Made by a program: the position numbers and the translations under genes. Below the pieces are notes generated by a model. The model saw only the letters and a list, made by a program, of their open reading frames with translations, did not search any database and was not told the origin of the DNA. 64,000 nt of DNA from the NCBI RefSeq assembly GCF_947036865.1, contig NZ_CAMQSF010000017.1, positions 1 through 64,000 on the forward strand, given 5' to 3'. Source of the DNA: an uncultured Caulobacter sp. (lineage in GTDB: Bacteria > Pseudomonadota > Alphaproteobacteria > Caulobacterales > Caulobacteraceae). Of the stretch, positions 47,043 to 58,183 are shown in pieces. Position 1 is the stretch's first letter, and every line of letters starts with the position of its first letter.

Positions 47043-47161
47043 CGTCGTCATCCCGCGCGTCATGCGCGGGACCCATGGGTCAGCTTACACGTGAGCGCGT
47101 TATTCCGCCCGCCCTTGCGGCGGAAAAATGGGTCCCGCGCATGAAGCGCGGGATGACGACG
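47043..47161. repeat. Intergenic palindromic element upstream of hyp / downstream of argJ
   Basis: CGTCGTCATCCCGCGCGTCATGCGCGGGACCCAT ... ATGGGTCCCGCGCATGAAGCGCGGGATGACGACG. Confidence 0.88.
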
Positions 47162-47185
47162 TGTAGAGCGGCAGCCGCCCGCCCC

Positions 47186-48652
47186 CTAGCTCCGGTAATC
47201 CCCGTTGATCGCCACGTACTGCTTGGTCAGGTCGCAGGTCCACACCGTGGCCGAGCCCTTGCCGACGCCGACGTCCACCGAGACCTCGAACTCCTGGTTC
47301 TTGACGTAGGCGCTCATCTTGGCCTCGTCGTATTCGGGCGAGATCAGGCCGTCGCGGGCGGCGTAGAGGTCGCCGAACTTGACGCTGATCTTCTCGCGCG
47401 CGACCGGCTCGTCGGCGCGGCCGACGGCCATGACGATGCGGCCCCAGTTGGCGTCCTCGCCGGCGAAGGCGGTCTTGACCAGCGGGCTCTCGGCGATGGT
47501 GCGGGCGATCTTGCGGGCGCTGGCCGGGCTCTCGGCGCCGTTGACGGTGATCTTGACGAACTTGGTCGCCCCCTCGCCGTCGCGGACCAGCTGCAAGGCC
47601 AGATCCAGCAGCACGTGCTCCAGCTTGTCGCGGAAGTCGGCCAGACGCTTGTCGCCGGCGCGGTGGATCTTCGGCGCGCCCGACTGGCCGGTGGCGAACA
47701 GCAGCAGGGTGTCGTTGGTCGAGCGGTCGCCGTCCACGGTCACGCAGTTGAAGGTCGTGCGCGTGTAGAGGCTGACCAGGGTCTGCAGCGCGGCCGGGGC
47801 GATCGCCGCGTCGGTGGCCACGAAGGCCAGCATCGTCGCCATGTCGGGCGCGATCATCCCCGAGCCCTTGCAGATGCCGGCGATCTTGACCTCGACGCCG
47901 TCGATCATGGCGGTGGCGTAAGCGCCCTTCGGGAAGGTGTCGGTGGTCATGATCGCCCGGCCGGCCTCGGCCCAGGCGTCGGCCTTCAGGCGGCTTTCGA
48001 CCTCGGGCAGGCGGGCGGTGATCTTGCTGTCGTCCAGGATCACGCCGATGACGCCGGTCGAGGCCATCATCACGTCGCGCTGGCGGCAGTCCAGGCGCTT
48101 GCCGACGGCGGTGGCGACCCGGCGAACCGCGTCCGCGCCGGGCTTGCCGGTGAAGCTGTTGGCGCAGCCGGCGTTGACCACCAGGGCCCGCACGTCCGCG
48201 CCGCCGGTGGCGGCCAGCTGCCGCTTGCACCAGTCCACCGGCGCCGAGCCGACGCCGTGCCGGGTGAAGACGCCCGCCGCCGAGGTGCCCTCGGCGAAGC
48301 TCATCAGGAGCAGGTCCTCGCGCTCGTGCTTGTAGAAACCGGCGCGGCCGGTGGCGATCTCGACGCCGGGGATCGGCGGAATGGTCGGGAACGGCACGGC
48401 CAGGGGCGAGACGGCCAGGCCGGGCTTGCCCGGCGCGGCCGAGGGGGCCTTGGCCGGCGGGGCGGGCGCGGTCGGCGCGCCCTCGCCGGCGGACTTCTGG
48501 GCGCGGCGCAGGCCGGCGCGCTTCAGGGCCGAGGCCAGCGGATCGACCAGGGCGCGCTCGATCGCGGCGCCGGCGGCCGCCACCGGGTTCGGCGCGGCGT
48601 CTTGCGCCTTCGCGGCGGGAGTCTGGCCGGAAGTCTTGGAGGTCTTGGTCAT
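47186..48652 (-). CDS. argJ: Bifunctional glutamate N-acetyltransferase / amino-acid acetyltransferase
   Basis: VMMASTGVIGVILDDSKI; GMIAPDMATMLAFVATDAAI; TFNCVTVDGDRSTNDTLLLFATG; Ala/Pro-rich N-terminal extension. Confidence 0.94.
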   Translation of the reverse strand: MTKTSKTSGQTPAAKAQDAAPNPVAAAGAAIERALVDPLASALKRAGLRRAQKSAGEGAPTAPAPPAKAPSAAPGKPGLAVSPLAVPFPTIPPIPGVEIATGRAGFYKHEREDLLLMSFAEGTSAAGVFTRHGVGSAPVDWCKRQLAATGGADVRALVVNAGCANSFTGKPGADAVRRVATAVGKRLDCRQRDVMMASTGVIGVILDDSKITARLPEVESRLKADAWAEAGRAIMTTDTFPKGAYATAMIDGVEVKIAGICKGSGMIAPDMATMLAFVATDAAIAPAALQTLVSLYTRTTFNCVTVDGDRSTNDTLLLFATGQSGAPKIHRAGDKRLADFRDKLEHVLLDLALQLVRDGEGATKFVKITVNGAESPASARKIARTIAESPLVKTAFAGEDANWGRIVMAVGRADEPVAREKISVKFGDLYAARDGLISPEYDEAKMSAYVKNQEFEVSVDVGVGKGSATVWTCDLTKQYVAINGDYRS

Positions 48653-48671
48653 GACGGCCGCTCTTGCTGGT

Positions 48672-49730
48672 CTATTTTTTCGCGGGTGGGGCGGGTTGGG
48701 CGGACGGCGGTTGAGGCGGGGCCGAGGCCGGCGCGCCGCCCTGCAGCTCGGGCGGCGCGGAAGCCGGCTCCTGGGCGCCGGTCGCGCCGGTCGCCTCCTG
48801 AGGCTTGCCGATCAGCATCTCGACCTTGGCCGAGCCGCGCAGCTTCTCGAGAATGTCGCGCACCTGGTCATAGGTCAGGAAGCGCACGATCTGGGGACGC
48901 GCGGCCTCCAGCGTGATCGGCTCCTCGGTGCGCTTGTCCTCGACCTTGACGAGGACCCAGCCGCCCTCGGCCGCGAACGGTCCGACCAGCTGGCCCTTCT
49001 GGGCGTCCTTCAACGCCGCGCCATAGGGCTCGGGCATCACGTCCAGGGTGAAATAGCCGAGATCCCCGCCGTTGAACTTGGTGGCTTGGTCGGTCGAGCG
49101 CTCCATGGCCAGGGCGTCGAACGAGGCGCCGGTGGCCAGCAGCTTCTTGAGGCTCTCGGCCTCGGCCTGGTTGCCGACGATGATCTGGCGGGCGCGGATC
49201 TCCTCCGAGCGCTTGGAGAGCTTCTGCTGCTCGGCGTAGAGCTTGCGGATGGCGTCCTCGGTGACGGCCTTCTCGACCACGCCCTCGACCAGCATGTCGC
49301 CCAGGATCCGCTCGCGCGCGGCGGCGAGGCGGCGCTGGGCGATCGGATCCTTGTCCAGCTTGCGCTTGGCGGCCTCGGCGGCCAGCAGCTTCTGGTCGAT
49401 CACCTCGTCCAGGCGCTGGCGGAACACCTCGCTGGAGATGTCCAGCGGCTCGCCCTCGCTGATCAGGCCCTGGGCCACGGCCTCGCGCTTGACGTCGCTG
49501 GCCCAGATCACCTGGCCATTGACGCGGGCCACGGCGGTGTCGCCGGGCTCGGGCGGCTTCTCGGCGACCTTATTCTGGCCGCACGCCGCCAGCAGAAGCG
49601 CGACCGCCACCGCCAGACCGACGCCGCCGAGGGAGAAGAACCCGCCTTGCCCGCCCCGTGCCCGGCCTTGCGAACCCGCCATGCGCGTTACCCGTTTTCC
49701 GTCCAGCGTTGTGGGAATAGAAAAACCCAT
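48672..49730 (-). CDS. Parvulin-type peptidylprolyl isomerase lipoprotein
   Basis: Lipobox-like LLLAACG; SurA_N-like region, EIRARQIIVGNQAEAESLKKLLATGASFDALAMERSTDQATKFNGGDLGYFTLDVMPEPYGAALKDAQKGQLVGPF; likely start 49680. Confidence 0.87.
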   Translation of the reverse strand: MGFSIPTTLDGKRVTRMAGSQGRARGGQGGFFSLGGVGLAVAVALLLAACGQNKVAEKPPEPGDTAVARVNGQVIWASDVKREAVAQGLISEGEPLDISSEVFRQRLDEVIDQKLLAAEAAKRKLDKDPIAQRRLAAARERILGDMLVEGVVEKAVTEDAIRKLYAEQQKLSKRSEEIRARQIIVGNQAEAESLKKLLATGASFDALAMERSTDQATKFNGGDLGYFTLDVMPEPYGAALKDAQKGQLVGPFAAEGGWVLVKVEDKRTEEPITLEAARPQIVRFLTYDQVRDILEKLRGSAKVEMLIGKPQEATGATGAQEPASAPPELQGGAPASAPPQPPSAQPAPPAKK

Positions 49731-49883
49731 CGCGTTGACAGGTCTTTGACCGGTGCTTAAGTCTCGCGCGCGTGCAAGTCGAGCGGTTTTTCCGTCGCTC
49801 CGCGCGCCCCGAAAAACCCCGTAGTCAAGGCCGCCAAAGCCTTTGCGCCGGCCTCATAAATAAACGCTCCGGATTTCCTCTTC

Positions 49884-52655
<2,772 letters not shown>

Positions 52656-52678
52656 GCCTGGATTGAGATTTGAAATTG

Positions 52679-52714
52679 AAGCGCCCGTCCCGGGAGATCG
52701 GGGCGGGCGTTTTC
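52679..52714 (+). terminator. Rho-independent terminator of secA
   Basis: CGCCCGTCCCGGGAGATCGGGGCGGGCGTTTTCG. Confidence 0.75.
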
Positions 52715-52716
52715 GT

Positions 52717-52848
52717 CTTCCCCTCTCCCCTTGCGGGTGGCCCCGGCCAAAGCCGGGGGGCGGGTGAGGGGTCGCGCCGTCGCCGGAAAAGCCTTTCAAC
52801 CCCTCATCCGGCGCTGCGCGCCACCTTCTCCCGCAAGGGGAGAAGGAG
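52717..52848. repeat. Intergenic palindromic element
   Basis: CTTCCCCTCTCCCCTTGCGGG ... CCCCTCATCCGGCGC...CTTCTCCCGCAAGGGGAGAAGG. Confidence 0.8.
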
Positions 52849-54168
52849 AATGACCGCCGCCGCGACCAGCATGACGGCCGCGACCAAGCCCGACGCGCGC
52901 AACCCCGTCACCAGGTCCGCCCCCGCCAGCGCCCCGAAGATCGCCACCCCCGCCGCGCCGCCGACCTGGCGGCAGGCGTTGAGCGTCCCCGACGCCGCGC
53001 CGGCCTCGGACCGGTCGACGCTGGCCAGCAGGCCGCTGGTCAGGGCGGGGATGGCCAGGCCCATGCCGCCGGGGATCAAGGCGAAGCCCGGCAGCATGTC
53101 GAGAAAGCCGCTCGCCGCGCCCAGCCGCGCGGTCAGGGCGTAGCCGCAGGCCGCGATCAGCACCCCGCCGGCGGTGACCGCCCCCGCGCCCAGCCGCGCG
53201 ACCAGAGCGCCGCTCAAGAGGTTCGAGACGACGAAGGTCGCCGTCAGCGGCAGGAAGGCCAGGCGCGCCCGCGATGGGCTCCAGCCCAGCGCTCGCGACA
53301 GATAGAGTCCCAGCACGAAGATCAGGCCGTAATAGGTGAAGTTCAGGGTCGAGCCGACGACCACCGCCGTCCAGGCCGGACGCCGGCGGAACACGGCCGG
53401 CGGCATGGCCGGGTGCGGGGCTTGGCGCTCGTACAGCCCGAAGACCAAGGCCAGGGCCACGCCCGCGATCAGGCAGGCGGTCGGCGCGCCGCTCCAGCCC
53501 CGATGGCCGCCCTCGATCAGCCCACCGACCAGCAGGGTGACGGCGGCGACGGCCAGGGCCTGGCCGGGCGCATCGAACGGGACCTTGGGCCTGGGCGGCG
53601 TCGTGGGCGCGACGATGGCCGTCAGGGCGGCGCCGATCGCGCAGAGCGGCAGGTTGACGAAGAACACCCAGCGCCAGCCGAGACTCTCCACCAGCAGGCC
53701 GCCCAGCACCGGTCCGGCGGCGATCGACACCCCGCCGGCGGCGGTCCACCAGCCCACGGCGGCGGCGCGCTTCTTGTCGTCGCCATGGGCGGCGTGGGCG
53801 ATCAGGGCCAGGGACGGCGGGATCAACAACGCGCCGGCCGCGCCCTGGGCCACCCGCCCGCCGATCAGGGCCGCCGGGCTCGTCGCGAGGCCGCAGGCCG
53901 CCGAGGCCAGGCCGAACAGCACGAGCCCCGCGATGAACGCCCGCTTGGGCCCGACCCGATCGCCGATCGCGCCCGCCGACAGCAGCATCGCCGCCAGCGC
54001 CAGCACATAGGCGTCCACCACCCATTGCAGCGCCGCCGTCCGCGCGCCCAGCGCTCGGCCCAGGGCGTCGAGCGCGACATTGACGATGGTCACGTCCAGC
54101 TGGGTGACCAGGAAGCCGAAGCTGGCGGCGGCCGTGATCCAGGCCAGGCGGGAAGACGCGGTGCTCAT
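52804..54168 (-). CDS. MFS drug transporter (DHA2/EmrB-like)
   Basis: FLVTQLDVTIVNVALDALGRALGARTAALQWVVDAYVLALAAMLLSAGAIGDRVGPKRAF; C-terminus runs into the palindromic element. Confidence 0.92.
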   Translation of the reverse strand: MSTASSRLAWITAAASFGFLVTQLDVTIVNVALDALGRALGARTAALQWVVDAYVLALAAMLLSAGAIGDRVGPKRAFIAGLVLFGLASAACGLATSPAALIGGRVAQGAAGALLIPPSLALIAHAAHGDDKKRAAAVGWWTAAGGVSIAAGPVLGGLLVESLGWRWVFFVNLPLCAIGAALTAIVAPTTPPRPKVPFDAPGQALAVAAVTLLVGGLIEGGHRGWSGAPTACLIAGVALALVFGLYERQAPHPAMPPAVFRRRPAWTAVVVGSTLNFTYYGLIFVLGLYLSRALGWSPSRARLAFLPLTATFVVSNLLSGALVARLGAGAVTAGGVLIAACGYALTARLGAASGFLDMLPGFALIPGGMGLAIPALTSGLLASVDRSEAGAASGTLNACRQVGGAAGVAIFGALAGADLVTGLRASGLVAAVMLVAAAVILLLPLREKVARSAG

Positions 54169-54242
54169 GCCCCGGTTTGACCCGCCGCGCGGCCCGATTG
54201 CTACACGCGTCGATGAACCATTCCGAGCGCGATGGGTCTAGG

Positions 54243-54956
54243 ATGCCGTCGATGGACGCCAATATCGCCTCCCCCGCCGCCCTGATCGGCGAGCCGACCC
54301 GCGCCGCCATGCTGCAGGCGCTGATGGACGGCCGCGCCCAGCCGGCCAGCGCCCTGGCCTGGGCCGCCGGCGTCACCGCCCAGGCCGCCAGCAACCACCT
54401 GGCCAGGCTGGTCGACGGCGGACTGCTGGCCGTCGAGCGCGAGGGGCGTCACCGCTATTATCGCCTGGCCTCGTCCGAGGTGGCGCACGCGCTGGAGGCG
54501 CTGGCGGTGCTGGCCGCCCCCGTCCGCTCCCTGGCGGTTCCCCGCTCGCCCAAGGCCCGCGCCTTGCGCGACGCCCGCTGCTGCTACGGACATCTGGCCG
54601 GACGGCTGGGCGTGAGGGTCTGCGAGGCCCTGGTCGCCCGCGACCTGATCCGCCCGGAACAGGACAAGCGCTACGCGGTCACGCCCGAAGGCCGCGACTG
54701 GTTCGAGGCGCTGGGCGTCGGGCTCGACGGGCTGCGGTCGCCGCGCGGCGTCGCGCGCCAGTGCCTGGACTGGACCGAGCGCCGCCATCACCTGGCCGGT
54801 CCTCTAGGCGTGGCGCTGTTGAACGCGATGGTCGCGCGCGGCTGGCTGGCGCTGGAGCCCAAGGGCCGCGCCGCCCGCCTGACGCCCGACGGCGCCGCGG
54901 CGCTGCGGACCTTGCTGGACGTCGGTCTGGACGACCTCGACCAGGCGGCCGCGTAG
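54243..54956 (+). CDS. ArsR-type winged-helix transcriptional regulator
   Basis: AALIGEPTRAAMLQALMDGRAQPASALAWAAGVTAQAASNHLARLVDGGLLAVEREGRHRYYRLASSEVAHALEAL; divergent from the MFS gene. Confidence 0.9.
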   Translation: MPSMDANIASPAALIGEPTRAAMLQALMDGRAQPASALAWAAGVTAQAASNHLARLVDGGLLAVEREGRHRYYRLASSEVAHALEALAVLAAPVRSLAVPRSPKARALRDARCCYGHLAGRLGVRVCEALVARDLIRPEQDKRYAVTPEGRDWFEALGVGLDGLRSPRGVARQCLDWTERRHHLAGPLGVALLNAMVARGWLALEPKGRAARLTPDGAAALRTLLDVGLDDLDQAAA

Positions 54957-55084
54957 AGACGGTCCATTTTAGGTGGATTCGGACGCAGGCATCGACGACG
55001 CGCGTCGCGCGCGGACTTCTTCGTTGAAAAGTCGCGCGATAACAACCTAGAGTAATTCCGAGAAGCGGGTGGCCGGTCGGTCGA

Positions 55085-55212
55085 ATTCAGCGCGCGAGCG
55101 GGCGCCGGGCCTGAAGACGAATTACCCCGGCCGCATGCTGACGCAGAGGCGAAACCGGGGTGTCCGAGGGGAAAGATAGATGAAACCCCGCCGCCTTGCA
55201 AGAATGGGCTGA
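55085..55212 (+). ncRNA. Putative structured leader / ncRNA upstream of the Abi-family gene (boundaries approximate)
   Basis: ACCCCGG (55124-55130) / CCGGGGT (55155-55161) stem; GGGG (55168-55171) / CCCC (55186-55189) stem; second ACCCCG (55185-55190) competes for CGGGGT. Confidence 0.4.
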
Positions 55213-55215
55213 GCC

Positions 55216-55869
55216 ATGGCGCGGATCGACGACATGGAAACGGCGCTCTCGCTTGAGCGGTTCGGCCGCTATGTCGCCTGGGCCGGCGGGGATCGCGAGC
55301 GGGCCTTGGACCTCTACACGCTCAACACCCGAGTGTCCGAGGCGCTCTACATCGCGCTCCAGACCCTGGAAGTCAGTCTGCGTAATCGCATCCACACCGT
55401 GATGGCGGCCAAGCACGGCGAGCGCTGGTTCCAGGACGCCGACCTGATCAAAGCGCCGCTCCAGCGAGCCCAGGTCGCCGAGGCGATCCGCGACCTGGAA
55501 GCCGAGGGCAAGGACACAACGGCGGGCCGGGTCGTGGCGGCCCTCAGCTTCAGCTTCTGGACGGCGATGTTCAGTCCCGCCTACGAGGACCTCTGGCGTT
55601 CGACCTTGCGGTTCATCGCCGTCCGCGAGGGCAAGGGTTTGACGCGCAAGGACTTCTCGCGACCGCTCACTCAGATCCGGCTGCTGCGCAACCGGGTCGC
55701 CCATCACGAGCCGATCCTGCACTGGGATCTCCATCGGCATCACCGCCTGCTGCGCGAGCTGACGCTGTGGCTGTCGCCCCCGGCGTTCGCCTGGAGCCGG
55801 GCCTTGGACCGGTTCGAAGCGGTCTATCCGGCTGAAGGCGCGCTGCTGGCCCGCGACGCCCAGGACTGA
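55216..55869 (+). CDS. Abi-family (AbiD/AbiF-like, Abi_2) HEPN protein
   Basis: MARIDDMETALSLERFGRYVAWAGGDRERALDLYTLNTRVSEALYIALQTLEVSLRNRIH ... PLTQIRLLRNRVAHHEPILHWDLHRHHRLLREL; HEPN RNxxxH at 55687-55704. Confidence 0.8.
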   Translation: MARIDDMETALSLERFGRYVAWAGGDRERALDLYTLNTRVSEALYIALQTLEVSLRNRIHTVMAAKHGERWFQDADLIKAPLQRAQVAEAIRDLEAEGKDTTAGRVVAALSFSFWTAMFSPAYEDLWRSTLRFIAVREGKGLTRKDFSRPLTQIRLLRNRVAHHEPILHWDLHRHHRLLRELTLWLSPPAFAWSRALDRFEAVYPAEGALLARDAQD

Positions 55870-55878
55870 GAGTCGCCG

Positions 55879-56934
55879 CTACGGCCGCAGCACCATCCCC
55901 ACATCCGCCGCCGTCCCGCCATCGACCTGTTCCAGATAGGCCGCGCGGATGGCGTCCGGCCCCTGCCCGTCCCGCACCTTCAGCCAGCGCGGCGCGTCGG
56001 CGGCGAAGGGGGTCCAGGCCGCGCCGTAGCGGGTTTCGAACTCGCCCGGCGCCCAGTCGGTCCGGCGCTTGGCGATGCGGTCGGGGGCGAAGAAGAAGGC
56101 GGGCTTGGGGCCGGGCAGCGCCGCCTGGACGCGCGGGACCTCCCAGTGGGTGCCGCCGACCAGGATCGAGGCCTTCAGGGCGTCGCCGAACCGGTGGTGC
56201 ACCGCGCCGAGCACGGCGCTGTCGCCGGCGAAGTCGACGAACACCGCGCCGCCGTCGATCGCCGCTCCGGCGATATCGTCGTAGAGCACCACCTCGTCAT
56301 AGAAGCCGAGGCCCTCGACGAACGCCTGGTTGCGCGGCGAGGTCAGGCCGACGACCTTCACCGCCCCGCGCCGCTTCAACAGGGCCGCCAGGGCGATCGC
56401 GGTCTTGGACGAGGCGCTGGACAGGATCACGCGGGCCGCGCCGTGGAAGCCGGCCTCGTCCAGCTGGTCGTCGATCAGGAACGAGGTGACGAACAGCGGC
56501 TGCAGCAGGGCGCGATAGGCCTCCGACGCGTCCTCGGCCCCGACCGACTGGTACTGGTTGTAGACCACCGGCAGCGGCAGGCGGTGCGGCGCGACGTCGG
56601 TGAAGCCGCCCTTGCTGGCCTTGGCCTCCACGGTCAGGTGGGTGGACATCGGCCAATAGCCGTAGAACCGCTGGCCGACGGCCAGGTCCGGATGGGCCGA
56701 GGCCTCGACCCGGGCATAGCCCCAGACCGGCACGCGGCCAAAGCCGTCTGGGGCCGGGAAGAAGTCCCAGTAGCGCATCGCCTCGCCGAACACGGCGTAG
56801 GTGATGTTGTTGGCGGTCAGGGCGAAGCTCTCGATCGCCAGGCGCGCCTGGCCGTCGGCCAGCGGCGGCGGCTCGACCTCGCGGATCTCCGTCCGGCGCA
56901 GATCGGTCTTGGCGACCAGCAGATCCCAGGCCAT
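55879..56934 (-). CDS. DUF2855 family protein
   Basis: ALTANNITYAVFGEAMRYWDFFPAPDGFGRVPVWGYARVEASAHPDLAVGQRFYGYWPMSTHLTVEA. Confidence 0.88.
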   Translation of the reverse strand: MAWDLLVAKTDLRRTEIREVEPPPLADGQARLAIESFALTANNITYAVFGEAMRYWDFFPAPDGFGRVPVWGYARVEASAHPDLAVGQRFYGYWPMSTHLTVEAKASKGGFTDVAPHRLPLPVVYNQYQSVGAEDASEAYRALLQPLFVTSFLIDDQLDEAGFHGAARVILSSASSKTAIALAALLKRRGAVKVVGLTSPRNQAFVEGLGFYDEVVLYDDIAGAAIDGGAVFVDFAGDSAVLGAVHHRFGDALKASILVGGTHWEVPRVQAALPGPKPAFFFAPDRIAKRRTDWAPGEFETRYGAAWTPFAADAPRWLKVRDGQGPDAIRAAYLEQVDGGTAADVGMVLRP

Positions 56935-57012
56935 GGCGTCTTCTCCCCGTGAGCCGCCAAGCTAGGCGGCGGGCGCGATGCCGTCAAACAAGCGTTCGAG
57001 GCGCGCCCGGCG

Positions 57013-57031
57013 CATTGTCATCGGGACAATG
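57013..57031. promoter_or_regulatory. Operator-like inverted repeat matching the MocR-promoter palindrome
   Basis: CATTGTC-ATCGG-GACAATG; shares ATTGTCATC-NN-GACAAT with 8693-8709. Confidence 0.6.
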
Positions 57032-57096
57032 TTTCGATTGCGGCGCGGCCAGCCAGGGGGCAAGCCGGACCGTGATCCCGGACGAACGGAGCGGTC

Positions 57097-57996
57097 ATGA
57101 CCCACGCGCCCCTGCCTCTGCGCCACCTGCTGCTGGCCCTGGCCGTGGTGGCCGTCTGGGGGACGAACTTCGTCGTCATCCGGATCGGCCTCAACCACCT
57201 GCCGCCGCTGCTGTTCGCCACCCTGCGCTTCACGCTGGTGCTGCTGCCGATGGCGTTCTTCGTCAAGCGGCCGGCCGTTCCGTGGAAGAACCTCGCCGCC
57301 TATGGCGTGCTGATCGGGGCCGGGCAGTTTGGCCTGCTGTTCGTGGCCATGAAGGGCCACATCTCGCCGGGCCTGGCGTCACTGGTGGTGCAGACCCAGG
57401 TGTTCTTCACCATCGGCATGGCCATGGCGATCAGCAAGGAGCAGGTGCGCGGCTTCCAGATCGTGGCCCTGCTGCTGGCCGCCTCGGGCATCCTGCTGAT
57501 CGCCGCGCACGGCGGCGGCTCGGCCACGCCGCTGGGCGTCTTGCTGGTGCTGCTGGCGGCCGCCAGTTGGTCGGGCGGCAACATCGTCGCGCGCCAAGCC
57601 GGGCCGGTGAACATGCTGGGCTATGTGGTCTGGGCGAGCCTGTTCTCGATCCCGCCGCTTTTCGCCATGTCGCTGTGGCTGGAGGGCTGGCCGGCCATCG
57701 TCAAGGGCGTGACGGGCGCGGACGCGGCGACCTGGGCCGCCGTCGCCTGGCAGGCGGTGGGCAACACGATGTTCGGCTACGCCGCCTGGGGCTGGCTGCT
57801 GGCCCGCCATCCGGCCGCGACGATCACGCCGATGGCCCTCCTGGTGCCCGTCTTCGGCATGGGCGCCTCGGCCCTTTTGCTGCACGAGGGCCTGCCGGCC
57901 TGGAAGCTGATCGCCGCGGCGCTGGTGCTGACGGGCTTGGCGGTGAATATCCTTTGGCCGAAGGTGCGGGCGAGAGTGGCGGCGGCGGCGGCTTGA
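57097..57996 (+). CDS. EamA/DMT-family exporter (RhaT/YdcZ-like)
   Basis: LLLALAVVAVWGTNFVVIRIGLNHLPPLLFATLRFTLVLLPMAFFVKRP, ten-TM. Confidence 0.92.
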   Translation: MTHAPLPLRHLLLALAVVAVWGTNFVVIRIGLNHLPPLLFATLRFTLVLLPMAFFVKRPAVPWKNLAAYGVLIGAGQFGLLFVAMKGHISPGLASLVVQTQVFFTIGMAMAISKEQVRGFQIVALLLAASGILLIAAHGGGSATPLGVLLVLLAAASWSGGNIVARQAGPVNMLGYVVWASLFSIPPLFAMSLWLEGWPAIVKGVTGADAATWAAVAWQAVGNTMFGYAAWGWLLARHPAATITPMALLVPVFGMGASALLLHEGLPAWKLIAAALVLTGLAVNILWPKVRARVAAAAA

Positions 57997-58009
57997 GGTC
58001 CAAAATCCC

Positions 58010-58120
58010 GTGTCATCCCGGAAGCCTCGCAGAGGCTATCCGGGACCCAGGGGGTGAAAGAGCGCTGTGCTTGCGGCCCCTGGGTCCCGGCTCTCCGCTA
58101 CGCTCCGGCCGGGATGACAC
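58010..58120. repeat. Palindromic element, GTCATCCCGG family copy 2
   Basis: GTGTCATCCCGGAAGCCTCGCAGAGGCTATCCGGGACCCAGGGGG...CCCCTGGGTCCCGGCTCTCCGCTACGCTCCGGCCGGGATGACAC. Confidence 0.92.
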
Positions 58121-58183
58121 AGTTTGATTTGACCTCCCTCGGGGAAAGAAGCCGACCCTCCCGCAAAACACGGGAGAGCCGCC

